Assembly: GCF_018324205.1 (NCBI RefSeq)
Contig: NZ_AP023356.1
Location: 5,004,001-5,068,000, forward strand
Direction: 5' to 3'
Length of the DNA stretch: 64,000 bases
From: Actinoplanes ianthinogenes
GTDB taxonomy: Bacteria > Actinomycetota > Actinomycetes > Mycobacteriales > Micromonosporaceae
A program made the translations under genes and the position numbers. Position 1 is the first letter of the stretch; every line of letters begins with the position of its first letter. The notes beneath the pieces are model-generated. The model was not told the DNA's origin, did not search any database, and saw only the letters and a program-made list of their open reading frames with translations. Below are positions 16,414 to 24,129 of the stretch, piece after piece.

Positions 16414-16932
16414 ATGCGCGCGGTCCGAATGATCTCCCTCGTGCTCGTGGTGTGGCTCGCCGGCTGTTCCTCCGGGCACGGAGCGCAGGCCTGGGCCTCC
16501 TCGGTGTGCACCGCCCTGTCACCCTGGCGCAGCGAGATCGGCACCCTGACCACCCGCACCCAGCAGCAGATGACCACCCGCACCACCCCCGGCCAGGCGA
16601 AAGAGAATCTTGCCCGGCTCTTCGACGGCGCCCGCGCGGCGAGCGAGAAGGCGCGTGCCGAGGTGGAGCGCGCCGGCGTGCCGGACGTCACCGACGGCGA
16701 CAGGATCGCGGCCGCCTTCGTCGGCTCGCTGACCGGCATGCGGGATGCCTACGGGACCGCGCACGACGGCATCGAGGCCCTCCCCACCAGCCCGCCGAAC
16801 ACGTTCTACGACCAGGTGGCCAAGGTCGTCGAGCGGCTCGACCAGGAGTATGCGAAAAGTGGCCTGGACACCTCGAAACTCGATTCGGTCGAGCTTCGGC
16901 AGGCCTTCGAGTCGCTGCCCGAGTGCCGATGA
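16414..16932 (+). CDS. Small lipoprotein of unknown function
   Basis: 172 residues from ATG 16414. The signal MRAVRMISLVLVVWLAGC ends in a lipobox (LAGC), so Cys18 should be lipid-modified and the protein outside the membrane. The mature part is helical and polar with two further Cys (SSVCTAL and LPECR at the very end) that may pair. The family is unknown. Its stop overlaps the next start (ATGA), so the two genes are coupled and lie ahead of topA. Confidence 0.75.
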   Translation: MRAVRMISLVLVVWLAGCSSGHGAQAWASSVCTALSPWRSEIGTLTTRTQQQMTTRTTPGQAKENLARLFDGARAASEKARAEVERAGVPDVTDGDRIAAAFVGSLTGMRDAYGTAHDGIEALPTSPPNTFYDQVAKVVERLDQEYAKSGLDTSKLDSVELRQAFESLPECR

Positions 16933-17675
16933 CGGAGACCGGGTGGCCGCTGATCCCGCGGGAGACGCTGCCGCCGCCGGTTCCGGTGGAGCGGCGGCCG
17001 CACCCGCGGGGTGTTCCGGGCCGTCCGGGTGGCCGTCAGCTGTCGATGTTCGGGGCGGAGACGACCGAGCCGTCGCCGGCCGATCTCGCCGGGTTGCTGG
17101 CCGGCCCGGGGCAGCTGGGCCGGATGGGCGGGACCGCCCGGGTGTCGGTGATCGTCGACGACGCGTGGCGGGTGCACGTGCTGGTCGCCGAGCTGGTCTC
17201 CCGAGGCCTGGCCGCGACCTGGACACCGGTGACGCAAGATCAAGATCCGCTTACGGTACGCCCGGAGCCGGACCCGGGTGACGAACTCGTCGAGGAGATC
17301 CCGGCCACTCCCGAGGAGCCGCCGCCTCCCCGCTTCGAGGTGCGCACCGCGTACTCCCGACGGTTGAACGCTCTCGCCACCGCCTGGCCGGCCGCCGCCG
17401 CACAGCTCTTTCTCTCCGGCCCACGCCTGCGCCTCTGGGTGGCGGCGACCGGTTACCCCCGGCCGGGCGGCTACCGCCTCGGCCTCGACCCGGCGAAAGA
17501 CCCGCTCGCGGTGGACGCCGCGCTGGTCCGAGCCGGTCTGGCCGGCCGCGTCACCGACGACGGCCAGGGATACGTGATAGTCGGCCGCCGTCGCCTCACC
17601 CGCCTGGCCGAGCTGGTCGGCGAGCGCCCCGAGGCCGCCCCCGCGGAGTTCTGGCCAGGCGGCGCGGCTGCATGA
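16929..17675 (+). CDS. Conserved actinobacterial protein of unknown function upstream of topA
   Basis: 248 residues from ATG 16929. A Pro-rich N-terminus (LIPRETLPPPVPVERRPHPRG) leads to RQLSMFGAETTEPSPADLAGLLAGPGQL and to a C-terminal part with RLNALATAWPAAAAQLFLSGPRLRLWVAATG. No known catalytic motif. The RQLSMFG segment recurs in proteins encoded next to topA in related genera, so a DNA-related role is possible but unproven. Bases 17235-17263 carry a 29-bp repeat also found in a flavoprotein gene at 43494; it encodes QDQDPLTVRP here. Confidence 0.65.
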   Translation: MTETGWPLIPRETLPPPVPVERRPHPRGVPGRPGGRQLSMFGAETTEPSPADLAGLLAGPGQLGRMGGTARVSVIVDDAWRVHVLVAELVSRGLAATWTPVTQDQDPLTVRPEPDPGDELVEEIPATPEEPPPPRFEVRTAYSRRLNALATAWPAAAAQLFLSGPRLRLWVAATGYPRPGGYRLGLDPAKDPLAVDAALVRAGLAGRVTDDGQGYVIVGRRRLTRLAELVGERPEAAPAEFWPGGAAA

Positions 17676-17910
17676 TCTTCGCGGAATGTGTCCGACATAA
17701 CAGCGTCCTTCCGGTGTACGGTGTCGCGGTCGGACGCGTGCGGTGGCCGGACCGTTACCATCCGACTGCGGGGTTCCCCGGGAATGAGGGCTCGTCCGGC
17801 GCGTTACGTTGAACGTCTGCGCTCTGTCGCGGCTGTCGCCGAGGCCGGGCTGGGAACGCCGAGGGCCGGGCGGAGACGCCGAGGATCTCAACGAACGAAC
17901 TGGGAGTGCC

Positions 17911-20697
17911 GTGCCGAGTGACGCCAGGACGACCCGTCTGGTCATCGTCGAGTCTCCGTCGAAGGCCAAGACGATCGCCGGTTATCTGGGTCCCGACTAT
18001 CTCGTCGAGGCCTCCGTCGGCCACATCCGTGACCTGCCGAAGAACGCCGACGAGGTACCGGCCAAGTACAAGGGCCAGCCGTGGGCGCGGCTCGGCGTCG
18101 ACGTCGACAACGGCTTCCAGGCCCTTTACGTGGTCTCCGACAGCCGCAAGCAGCAGGTGGCCAAGCTGCAGAAGCTGGCGAAAGAGGTGGACGAGATCTT
18201 CCTCGCCACCGATGAGGACCGCGAGGGCGAGGCCATCGCCTGGCACCTGATCGAAACGATCAAACCCAAGGTGCCGGTCAAGCGGATGGTCTTCCACGAG
18301 ATCACCAAGCCCGCCATCCAGGCCGCCGTGGCCAACCCGCGCGACATCGACCGGTCCCTGGTCGACGCGCAGGAGGCCCGCCGCATCCTGGACCGGCTGT
18401 ACGGCTACGAGGTCAGCCCGGTCCTGTGGAAGAAGGTGATGCGCGGCCTGTCGGCAGGCCGCGTGCAATCGGTCGCCACCCGGATCGTGGTCGAGCGGGA
18501 GCGGCAGCGGATGGCGTTCCGCTCCGCGGAGTACTGGGACATCCAGGCGCAGCTGGCGGTGCAGGGCACCGTCGAGGGGCCGCGCTCGTTCCAGGCCACG
18601 CTGATCGCGCTGGACGGCGACCGGATCGCCACCGGCAAGGACTTCGAGCCGACCACCGGGCAGCTCAAGCCGGGCGCGGCCGTGGTGCAGCTGGACGGCG
18701 CCGGCGCCCGCGGGCTGGCCGCCCGCCTGGAGGGCCGCTCGTTCGCCGTCACCCGGGTCGAGGAGAAGCCGTACCGGCGCCGGCCGTATGCGCCGTTCAC
18801 CACCTCGACGCTGCAGCAGGAGGCGTCCCGCAAGCTGCGGTCCTCCTCGAAGCAGACGATGAGCACCGCGCAGAGCCTGTACGAAAAGGGCTACATCACC
18901 TATATGCGTACGGACTCGGTGAACCTCTCCGAGACCGCCATCGCCGCCGCCCGCCGTCAGATCGCCGAGCTGTACGGGGCGAACAACGTGCCGCCGCAAC
19001 CCCGGCGGTACACCACCAAGGCGAAGAACGCGCAGGAGGCGCACGAGGCGATCCGCCCGGCCGGGGACAATTTCCGGACCCCGGGCGAGGTCGCCAAGGA
19101 GCTGACCACCGCCGAGTTCAAGCTCTACGAGCTGATCTGGCGCCGGACCATCGCCTCGCAGATGACCGACGCGGTCGGTAACTCGATCAGCGTCCGGATC
19201 CGCGCGGTCTCCACGGCGAACGAGGAGGCCGACTTCGCGGCCTCCGGCAAGACGATCACCGACCCGGGCTTCCTGCGGGCCTACGTGGAGTCGTCCGACG
19301 ACGAGAACGCCGAGGCCGAGGACGCCGAGCGCCGCCTGCCCAACCTGGTGAAGGACCAGCCGCTGACCGCCGACGAGCTGAACGCGCTGGGCCACCACAC
19401 CTCGCCGCCGCCCCGGTACACCGAGGCCTCGCTGGTCAAGGCGCTGGAGGAGCTGGGCATCGGCCGGCCGTCCACCTACTCGTCGATCATGCAGACCATC
19501 CAGGACCGCGGCTACGTGGAGAAACGTGGCCAGGCGATGATCCCGTCGTTCCTGGCGTTCGCGGTGATCGGCCTGCTGGAGGGGCACTACCCACGGCTGG
19601 TCGACTACAACTTCACCGCCGCGATGGAGGGCCAGCTCGACGACATCGCCGCCGGTGACGGCACCCAGCTGGACTTCCTGACGTCGTTCTACTTCGGCAG
19701 CCAGGCCAGCGGGGCGGACGAGGAGATCGCCCGGGCCGGCGGGCTGAAGAAGATGGTGACCGAGAACCTCAGCGCCATCGACGCGCGCGAGGTCAACTCG
19801 ATCCCGCTCTTCACCGACGAGGAGAACCGGCAGGTCGTCGTCCGGGTCGGCAAGTTCGGGCCGTACCTGCAGCGCAAGGGGCCGACGCCGGAGGGCGCCG
19901 AGGAGCCGGCCGAGGACCGCGCGTCGATCCCGGAGGGCGTGGCCCCGGACGAGTTGACCCCGGAGAAGGTGGCCGAGCTCTTCCTGGCCGGCAACGGTGA
20001 CCGGACGCTGGGCGAGGACCCGGCGACCGGCGAGCCGGTGCTGATCAAATCCGGTCGCTTCGGACCGTACGTGCAGTCCGGCGAGAGCAAGTCGTCGCTG
20101 TTCTCCACGCAGTCGCCGCAGACGCTCACCCTGGAGCAGGCGCTCCAGCTGCTGTCGCTGCCCCGGGTGGTCGGCAAGGACGCCGACGGCAACGAGATCA
20201 TCGCGCGGAACGGCAAGTTCGGGCCGTTCATCCAGCGGGAGAAGGATTCGCGCTCGCTGGAGAGCGAGGACCGGCTGTTCACGGTCACCCTCGAGGAGGC
20301 CCTCGCCATGCTGGCCGCGCCGAAGGTGCGTGGGCAGCGCGGTGCGCCCAAGCCGCCGCTGCGCGACCTGGAGGGCGTCGACCCGGTCTCGGAGAAACCA
20401 CTGCTGGTCAAGGACGGCCGCTTCGGGCCGTACGTGACCGACGGCGAGACGAACGTGACGCTGCGGCGTGGTCAGACGCCCGAGGAGCTGACCCTCGAGG
20501 AGGCGATCCAGATGATCGCCGAGAAGCGCGCGAAGGGTCCGGCCCCGAAGAAGAAGGCTGCCGCGAAGAAGGCCGCGCCGGCGAAGAAGGCCGCCGTCCC
20601 CGCCAAGAAGGCGGTGGCCAAGAAGGCCACGGCGACCAAGAAGGCCGCGCCGGTCAAGAAGGCCGCACCCCGCAAGGCTGCGGCCTCCACCGAGTGA
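17911..20697 (+). CDS. topA: DNA topoisomerase I
   Basis: 928 residues from GTG 17911, with TGGGAG upstream. Type IA enzyme relaxing negative supercoils. TOPRIM: LVIVESPSKAKTI and DEDREGEAIAWH. The active-site Tyr lies in GYITYMRTDSVNLS. After the catalytic core the zinc fingers of the E. coli enzyme are absent; instead there are four KFGPYLQ/RFGPYVQ-type repeats and a Lys/Ala tail (KKAAPAKKAAVPAKKA), the usual actinobacterial C-terminus. The tail probably binds DNA non-specifically. The 235-bp gap upstream holds the promoter; no clear operator was seen. Confidence 0.97.
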   Translation: MPSDARTTRLVIVESPSKAKTIAGYLGPDYLVEASVGHIRDLPKNADEVPAKYKGQPWARLGVDVDNGFQALYVVSDSRKQQVAKLQKLAKEVDEIFLATDEDREGEAIAWHLIETIKPKVPVKRMVFHEITKPAIQAAVANPRDIDRSLVDAQEARRILDRLYGYEVSPVLWKKVMRGLSAGRVQSVATRIVVERERQRMAFRSAEYWDIQAQLAVQGTVEGPRSFQATLIALDGDRIATGKDFEPTTGQLKPGAAVVQLDGAGARGLAARLEGRSFAVTRVEEKPYRRRPYAPFTTSTLQQEASRKLRSSSKQTMSTAQSLYEKGYITYMRTDSVNLSETAIAAARRQIAELYGANNVPPQPRRYTTKAKNAQEAHEAIRPAGDNFRTPGEVAKELTTAEFKLYELIWRRTIASQMTDAVGNSISVRIRAVSTANEEADFAASGKTITDPGFLRAYVESSDDENAEAEDAERRLPNLVKDQPLTADELNALGHHTSPPPRYTEASLVKALEELGIGRPSTYSSIMQTIQDRGYVEKRGQAMIPSFLAFAVIGLLEGHYPRLVDYNFTAAMEGQLDDIAAGDGTQLDFLTSFYFGSQASGADEEIARAGGLKKMVTENLSAIDAREVNSIPLFTDEENRQVVVRVGKFGPYLQRKGPTPEGAEEPAEDRASIPEGVAPDELTPEKVAELFLAGNGDRTLGEDPATGEPVLIKSGRFGPYVQSGESKSSLFSTQSPQTLTLEQALQLLSLPRVVGKDADGNEIIARNGKFGPFIQREKDSRSLESEDRLFTVTLEEALAMLAAPKVRGQRGAPKPPLRDLEGVDPVSEKPLLVKDGRFGPYVTDGETNVTLRRGQTPEELTLEEAIQMIAEKRAKGPAPKKKAAAKKAAPAKKAAVPAKKAVAKKATATKKAAPVKKAAPRKAAASTE

Positions 20698-20698
20698 G

Positions 20699-21997
20699 TC
20701 AGGCCCCCAAAACCCGGTCCAGGTATTCGTTGGTGAAGACCCGGGCCGGGTCGAGGCGGTCGCGCACGGCCAGGAAGTCGTCGAATTTCGGGTACGCCGG
20801 ACGCAGGTCCGCCGCCGTCCGGTAGTGCAGCTTCCCCCAGTGCGGCCGCCCGCCCAGCGGCTCGCAGAGCGCTTCCAGGGCCTTGAAGTACTGCTCGTAC
20901 GGGCTGCCGAGGAACTGGTGCACCGCGATGTAGGCGGACTCCCGCCCGTACCCGTGCGAGAGCCAGACGTCGTCCGGCCCGGTGAACCGCACCTCGACCG
21001 GGAACAGCACCTTGAACGGCAGCGACTCGATCAGCCGGGGCAGCGCGTCGATCACCTCGGGCAGCGCCTCGCGCGGGACCTCGTACTCCATCTCGGTGAA
21101 CCGGACCCGGCGCGGGGTGCAGAACACCCGGTCGGACCGGTCGGTGTAGCTGCGGGCGCTCAGCGCGCGGGCGGCGAGCGCGTTCATGGTCGGCACCGCT
21201 CCCGGCCACTTCTGCCCGATTGTGCAGACACCTTGAAAAACCGTGTTCGACAGAAACTCGTCATCCAGCCAGCCGCGGAACCGGGGCAGCGGCCGGTCGT
21301 GCTCCGGCACCCGGTTGTTGACTTTCAGCTGAGCCCGGTCGGTGTACGGGTACCAGTAGAACTCCACGTGGTCATTTGCCGGGATCCACTCCTCGATGCC
21401 GGCCAGCACGTCGGCCAGTGCCATCGGCTTCTCGTCGGCAAGTAGGGTGAACGCCGGCACGCAGCGCAGCGTCACCTCGACCAGCACTCCGAGCGCACCC
21501 AGACCGGCGCGCACGGCGGGGAACTCGGGGGAGTCCAGGTCGTACCGTTCAATCTTGCCCTCGGCCGTGACCAGGGTGACCGCCTCGACGCAGGAGGCCA
21601 GCGTGGCGTGCTTGATCCCGGTGCCGTGGGTCGCCGTGGAGATCGCGCCGGCCACCGTCTGCACGTCGATGTCGCCCAGGTTGGGCATGGCCAGCCCGTG
21701 CCGGGCCAGCAGCGCGTTCAGTGTGGACAGCTGCATCCCGGCCTGCACGGTGACCAGCGGGCCGTCCACCGAGATCAGCTGGTTCAGCCGGTGCACGAAC
21801 ATCCGCCGGTCGTCGGCGACCGCGATGGCGGTGAACGAGTGCCCGCTGCCGACCGTCTTGATCCGGCGTCCGGCCTCGGCGGAGGCCGTGACCATGGCCG
21901 CCACCTCGTCGATGCTTCCCGGCGTGAGCACCTCGGCGACGGACTCCTGGTTGCGTCCCCAGTTGGTCCACCGGCGGGAGTTAACGGGTGTAGTCAT
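20699..21997 (-). CDS. FAD-linked aldonolactone/alditol oxidase
   Basis: 432 residues from ATG 21997, with GGAGG 12 bases upstream. An N-terminal FAD-binding PCMH domain has VGSGHSFTAIAVADD and DIDVQTVAGAISTATHGTG; the C-terminus holds PHWGKLHYRT, the HWGK signature of the aldonolactone oxidase (L-gulono-, D-arabinono-lactone) group. These oxidise sugar lactones or polyols with O2. The His that tethers FAD covalently in some members may be the one in GSGHSF. It converges with topA one base after its stop. The divergent TetR regulator likely controls it. Confidence 0.88.
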   Translation of the reverse strand: MTTPVNSRRWTNWGRNQESVAEVLTPGSIDEVAAMVTASAEAGRRIKTVGSGHSFTAIAVADDRRMFVHRLNQLISVDGPLVTVQAGMQLSTLNALLARHGLAMPNLGDIDVQTVAGAISTATHGTGIKHATLASCVEAVTLVTAEGKIERYDLDSPEFPAVRAGLGALGVLVEVTLRCVPAFTLLADEKPMALADVLAGIEEWIPANDHVEFYWYPYTDRAQLKVNNRVPEHDRPLPRFRGWLDDEFLSNTVFQGVCTIGQKWPGAVPTMNALAARALSARSYTDRSDRVFCTPRRVRFTEMEYEVPREALPEVIDALPRLIESLPFKVLFPVEVRFTGPDDVWLSHGYGRESAYIAVHQFLGSPYEQYFKALEALCEPLGGRPHWGKLHYRTAADLRPAYPKFDDFLAVRDRLDPARVFTNEYLDRVLGA

Positions 21998-22091
21998 TCC
22001 GGCTTTTGTCCTCCGTCCGAGCGGACACCAGCACCTGGCGTCCCGTCGATGCGCCTCGCTCGTTGATCCGAGTAACGTTCGATTTATCTCT

Positions 22092-22122
22092 GGAATTTAT
22101 TCACGACTCGTGGATGAATTTC
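22092..22122. promoter_or_regulatory. Palindromic operator candidate for the TetR regulator
   Basis: Two 14-bp arms, GGAATTTATTCACG and CGTGGATGAATTTC, surround ACT; 11 of 14 positions are complementary. It lies between the divergent oxidase and tetR genes, 25 bases before GTG 22147, and is markedly AT-richer than the surroundings. The arm size suits a TetR dimer. Confidence 0.6.
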
Positions 22123-22146
22123 ACTGCTGAGAGGGAGTGGCGACGC

Positions 22147-22776
22147 GTGTCGACACCAACCGTCAGCACCGGACCGCTGCGGCGGGTTCCGGTGCAGGGC
22201 AGAAGCGTTGCCCGGGTTCAACGCATGCTCGACGCCTGCGCCGAGCTCGTGGACGAGGTCGGCTATGAGGGCCTGACCACGACGCTGCTGGCCGAGCGAG
22301 CCGAGGTCGCCATCGGCTCGGTCTATCAGTTCTTCCCGGACAAGCGGGCCATCGTGCAGGCCCTCGCGCTGCGCAACATGGATGCCTACTTGCAGAGCCT
22401 CTCCGACCGCTTCGCGGCGGAGACGTTCACCCACTGGTGGGACGCGGTGGACGCGGCCATAGACGGCTACATCCACATGCACCGCAGCGTCCCGGGTTTC
22501 CGCACGCTGCACTTCGGCGACGTCGTCGACCTGCACCTGCTGGACTCGGACCGGGACAACAACGCGGTCATCGCGGAGCGCCTGGCCGAGCTGCTCACCG
22601 ACCAGTTCCGGCTGGTCGACCGGGCCCGGGTGCGGTTCGCCCTGCAAATCTCGGTGGAGGCCGCCGACGCGCTGATCAAGCTGGCGTTCCGGCGGGACCC
22701 GGCCGGCGACGAGGCGGTGCTGACCGAGGCGAAAGCGCTGATCCGGGAATATCTGCACCGGCACGTCCAGGCCTGA
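22147..22776 (+). CDS. TetR-family transcriptional regulator
   Basis: 209 residues from GTG 22147, preceded by GGGAG with 9-base spacing. Longer in-frame starts (ATG 22114, GTG 22006) would run through the palindrome at 22092-22122. The N-terminal helix-turn-helix reads RVQRMLDACAELVDEVGYEGLTTTLLAERAEVAIGSVYQFFPDKRAIV, canonical for TetR; the C-terminal helical domain would bind an unknown ligand. Likely represses itself and the divergent lactone oxidase through the shared palindrome. Confidence 0.9.
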   Translation: MSTPTVSTGPLRRVPVQGRSVARVQRMLDACAELVDEVGYEGLTTTLLAERAEVAIGSVYQFFPDKRAIVQALALRNMDAYLQSLSDRFAAETFTHWWDAVDAAIDGYIHMHRSVPGFRTLHFGDVVDLHLLDSDRDNNAVIAERLAELLTDQFRLVDRARVRFALQISVEAADALIKLAFRRDPAGDEAVLTEAKALIREYLHRHVQA

Positions 22777-22792
22777 TCCGGCGCTCGCCGGG

Positions 22793-23998
22793 TCAGCCCA
22801 GGAAGGCATGACCCTCTCCCCGGTACGTCGGGGCCGGCGTCGCGGTGTCGCCGTCGACCAGCTGGAGCTCGTTGACGTGTTCGCACATCTCGCCGGCCTT
22901 GGCGTGCCGGAACCACACCCGGTCGCCCGGGCGCAGCCGCTCGGCGGCCTCGCCCAGCAGCGGGGTCTGCACCTCGCCCGGCCCCTCGTCGTTCTTGAAC
23001 GCCAGCCCCTCGGGCAGGTACGGCACCGGCAGCCGGGACGCCTCGGCGGGGCCGGAGGCGACCCAGCCGCCGCCCAGCACGGTCGCGATCCGCGGGGCCG
23101 GGCGGCGCACCACCGACAGCGCGAAGAACGCGGCGGGGGTGGGCTGCCAGTTGCGGTACGCGTCGAACAGGGTCGGGCCGTACAGGCCGGACCCGGCGGT
23201 GACCTCGGTGACCGACGGGTCGGCGCTGGTCGCGGCGACGCTGCCGGTGCCGCCGCCGTTGACGTACTCCAGATCGGCGTGTTCGCGGACCGCCTGGACC
23301 GCGGCCCCGCGCCGCCCCAGCAGCTCCGGAAGTGCCCGGCTCTGCATCAGCCGGATGGCGCGGCCGCGCAGCGCCCGGCCCGGCGGATCGTCGCCCACCC
23401 CGGCGATGTGCGCCTCGTACGACATCATCCCGACCAGCCGGAACCCGGGCCGGGCGGAGATCGCCCGGGCCAGCGCGCCGGCCTGGGCCGCGGAGTGCAC
23501 CGGGGAGCGCCGGACGCCGACGTGCAGCGGACCGGCCGGTTTCCAGGAGGCGTCGAGATCCAGGCAGAGCCGGACGGTGGGGCGATCCTTGGGGGAGGAG
23601 ACCTGGTCGACCAGGTCGAGCTGAGACGGGTGATCCACCATGATCGAGATGGCGGCGGCCAGCTTCTCGTCGCCGGCGAGTTCGGCCAGCGCGGTGCGGT
23701 CGGCGGTCGGGTACGCCACCAGCACGTCGTCGGTCACCCCGGTGCGGACCAGCCAGATCGCCTCGGGAAGCGTGTACGCCATCACGCCGTGCCACCCCGG
23801 CCGGGCCAGGACCCGCTCCAGCAGCGATCTGCACCGCACGGACTTGCTCGCCACCCGGATCGGCTTGCCCGCCGCGCGAGCGGTCAGCCGGTCCGCGTTG
23901 TCGTCGAACGCGGCCAGGTCGACCACAGCGAGCGGGGTCTCCAGGTGGTCGGTGGCCTTCTCCAGTCGGCGGCGCAGGGCGTTGCGGTCGGTGAGCAC
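22793..23998 (-). CDS. PLP-dependent amino acid deaminase/aldolase (D-threonine aldolase-like)
   Basis: 401 residues from GTG 23998; TAGCGT lies 6 bases upstream on the minus strand, so the mRNA is probably leaderless. An alanine-racemase-type TIM barrel is visible: TPLAVVDLAAFDDNADRL and the PLP Lys in IRVASKSVRC (K52), then EYVNGGGTGSV; the C-terminal barrel includes VLGGGWVASGPAE and RPGDRVWFRHAKAGEMCEH, with the His and Cys that bind divalent metal in D-threonine aldolases. The substrate is undetermined. It converges with tetR and is divergent from the MFS-Tmk gene. Confidence 0.85.
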   Translation of the reverse strand: MLTDRNALRRRLEKATDHLETPLAVVDLAAFDDNADRLTARAAGKPIRVASKSVRCRSLLERVLARPGWHGVMAYTLPEAIWLVRTGVTDDVLVAYPTADRTALAELAGDEKLAAAISIMVDHPSQLDLVDQVSSPKDRPTVRLCLDLDASWKPAGPLHVGVRRSPVHSAAQAGALARAISARPGFRLVGMMSYEAHIAGVGDDPPGRALRGRAIRLMQSRALPELLGRRGAAVQAVREHADLEYVNGGGTGSVAATSADPSVTEVTAGSGLYGPTLFDAYRNWQPTPAAFFALSVVRRPAPRIATVLGGGWVASGPAEASRLPVPYLPEGLAFKNDEGPGEVQTPLLGEAAERLRPGDRVWFRHAKAGEMCEHVNELQLVDGDTATPAPTYRGEGHAFLG

Positions 23999-24129
23999 AC
24001 GCGCACGCTATCCCGTCCCGGCGCAACGCGAAAGACATTCATCTCTGATTGACTCCATGGTGGGAACCCCCGGTCACCTGGTATCGCCGGATACAGTGCT
24101 GCGAGCAGTGACCACGGGGAGGTAGGGCC

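Noticed and set aside
14258..16522. 754-residue minus-strand frame opposite hppA
   Set aside because: Antisense shadow of a strongly conserved gene; no start signal and no domain.
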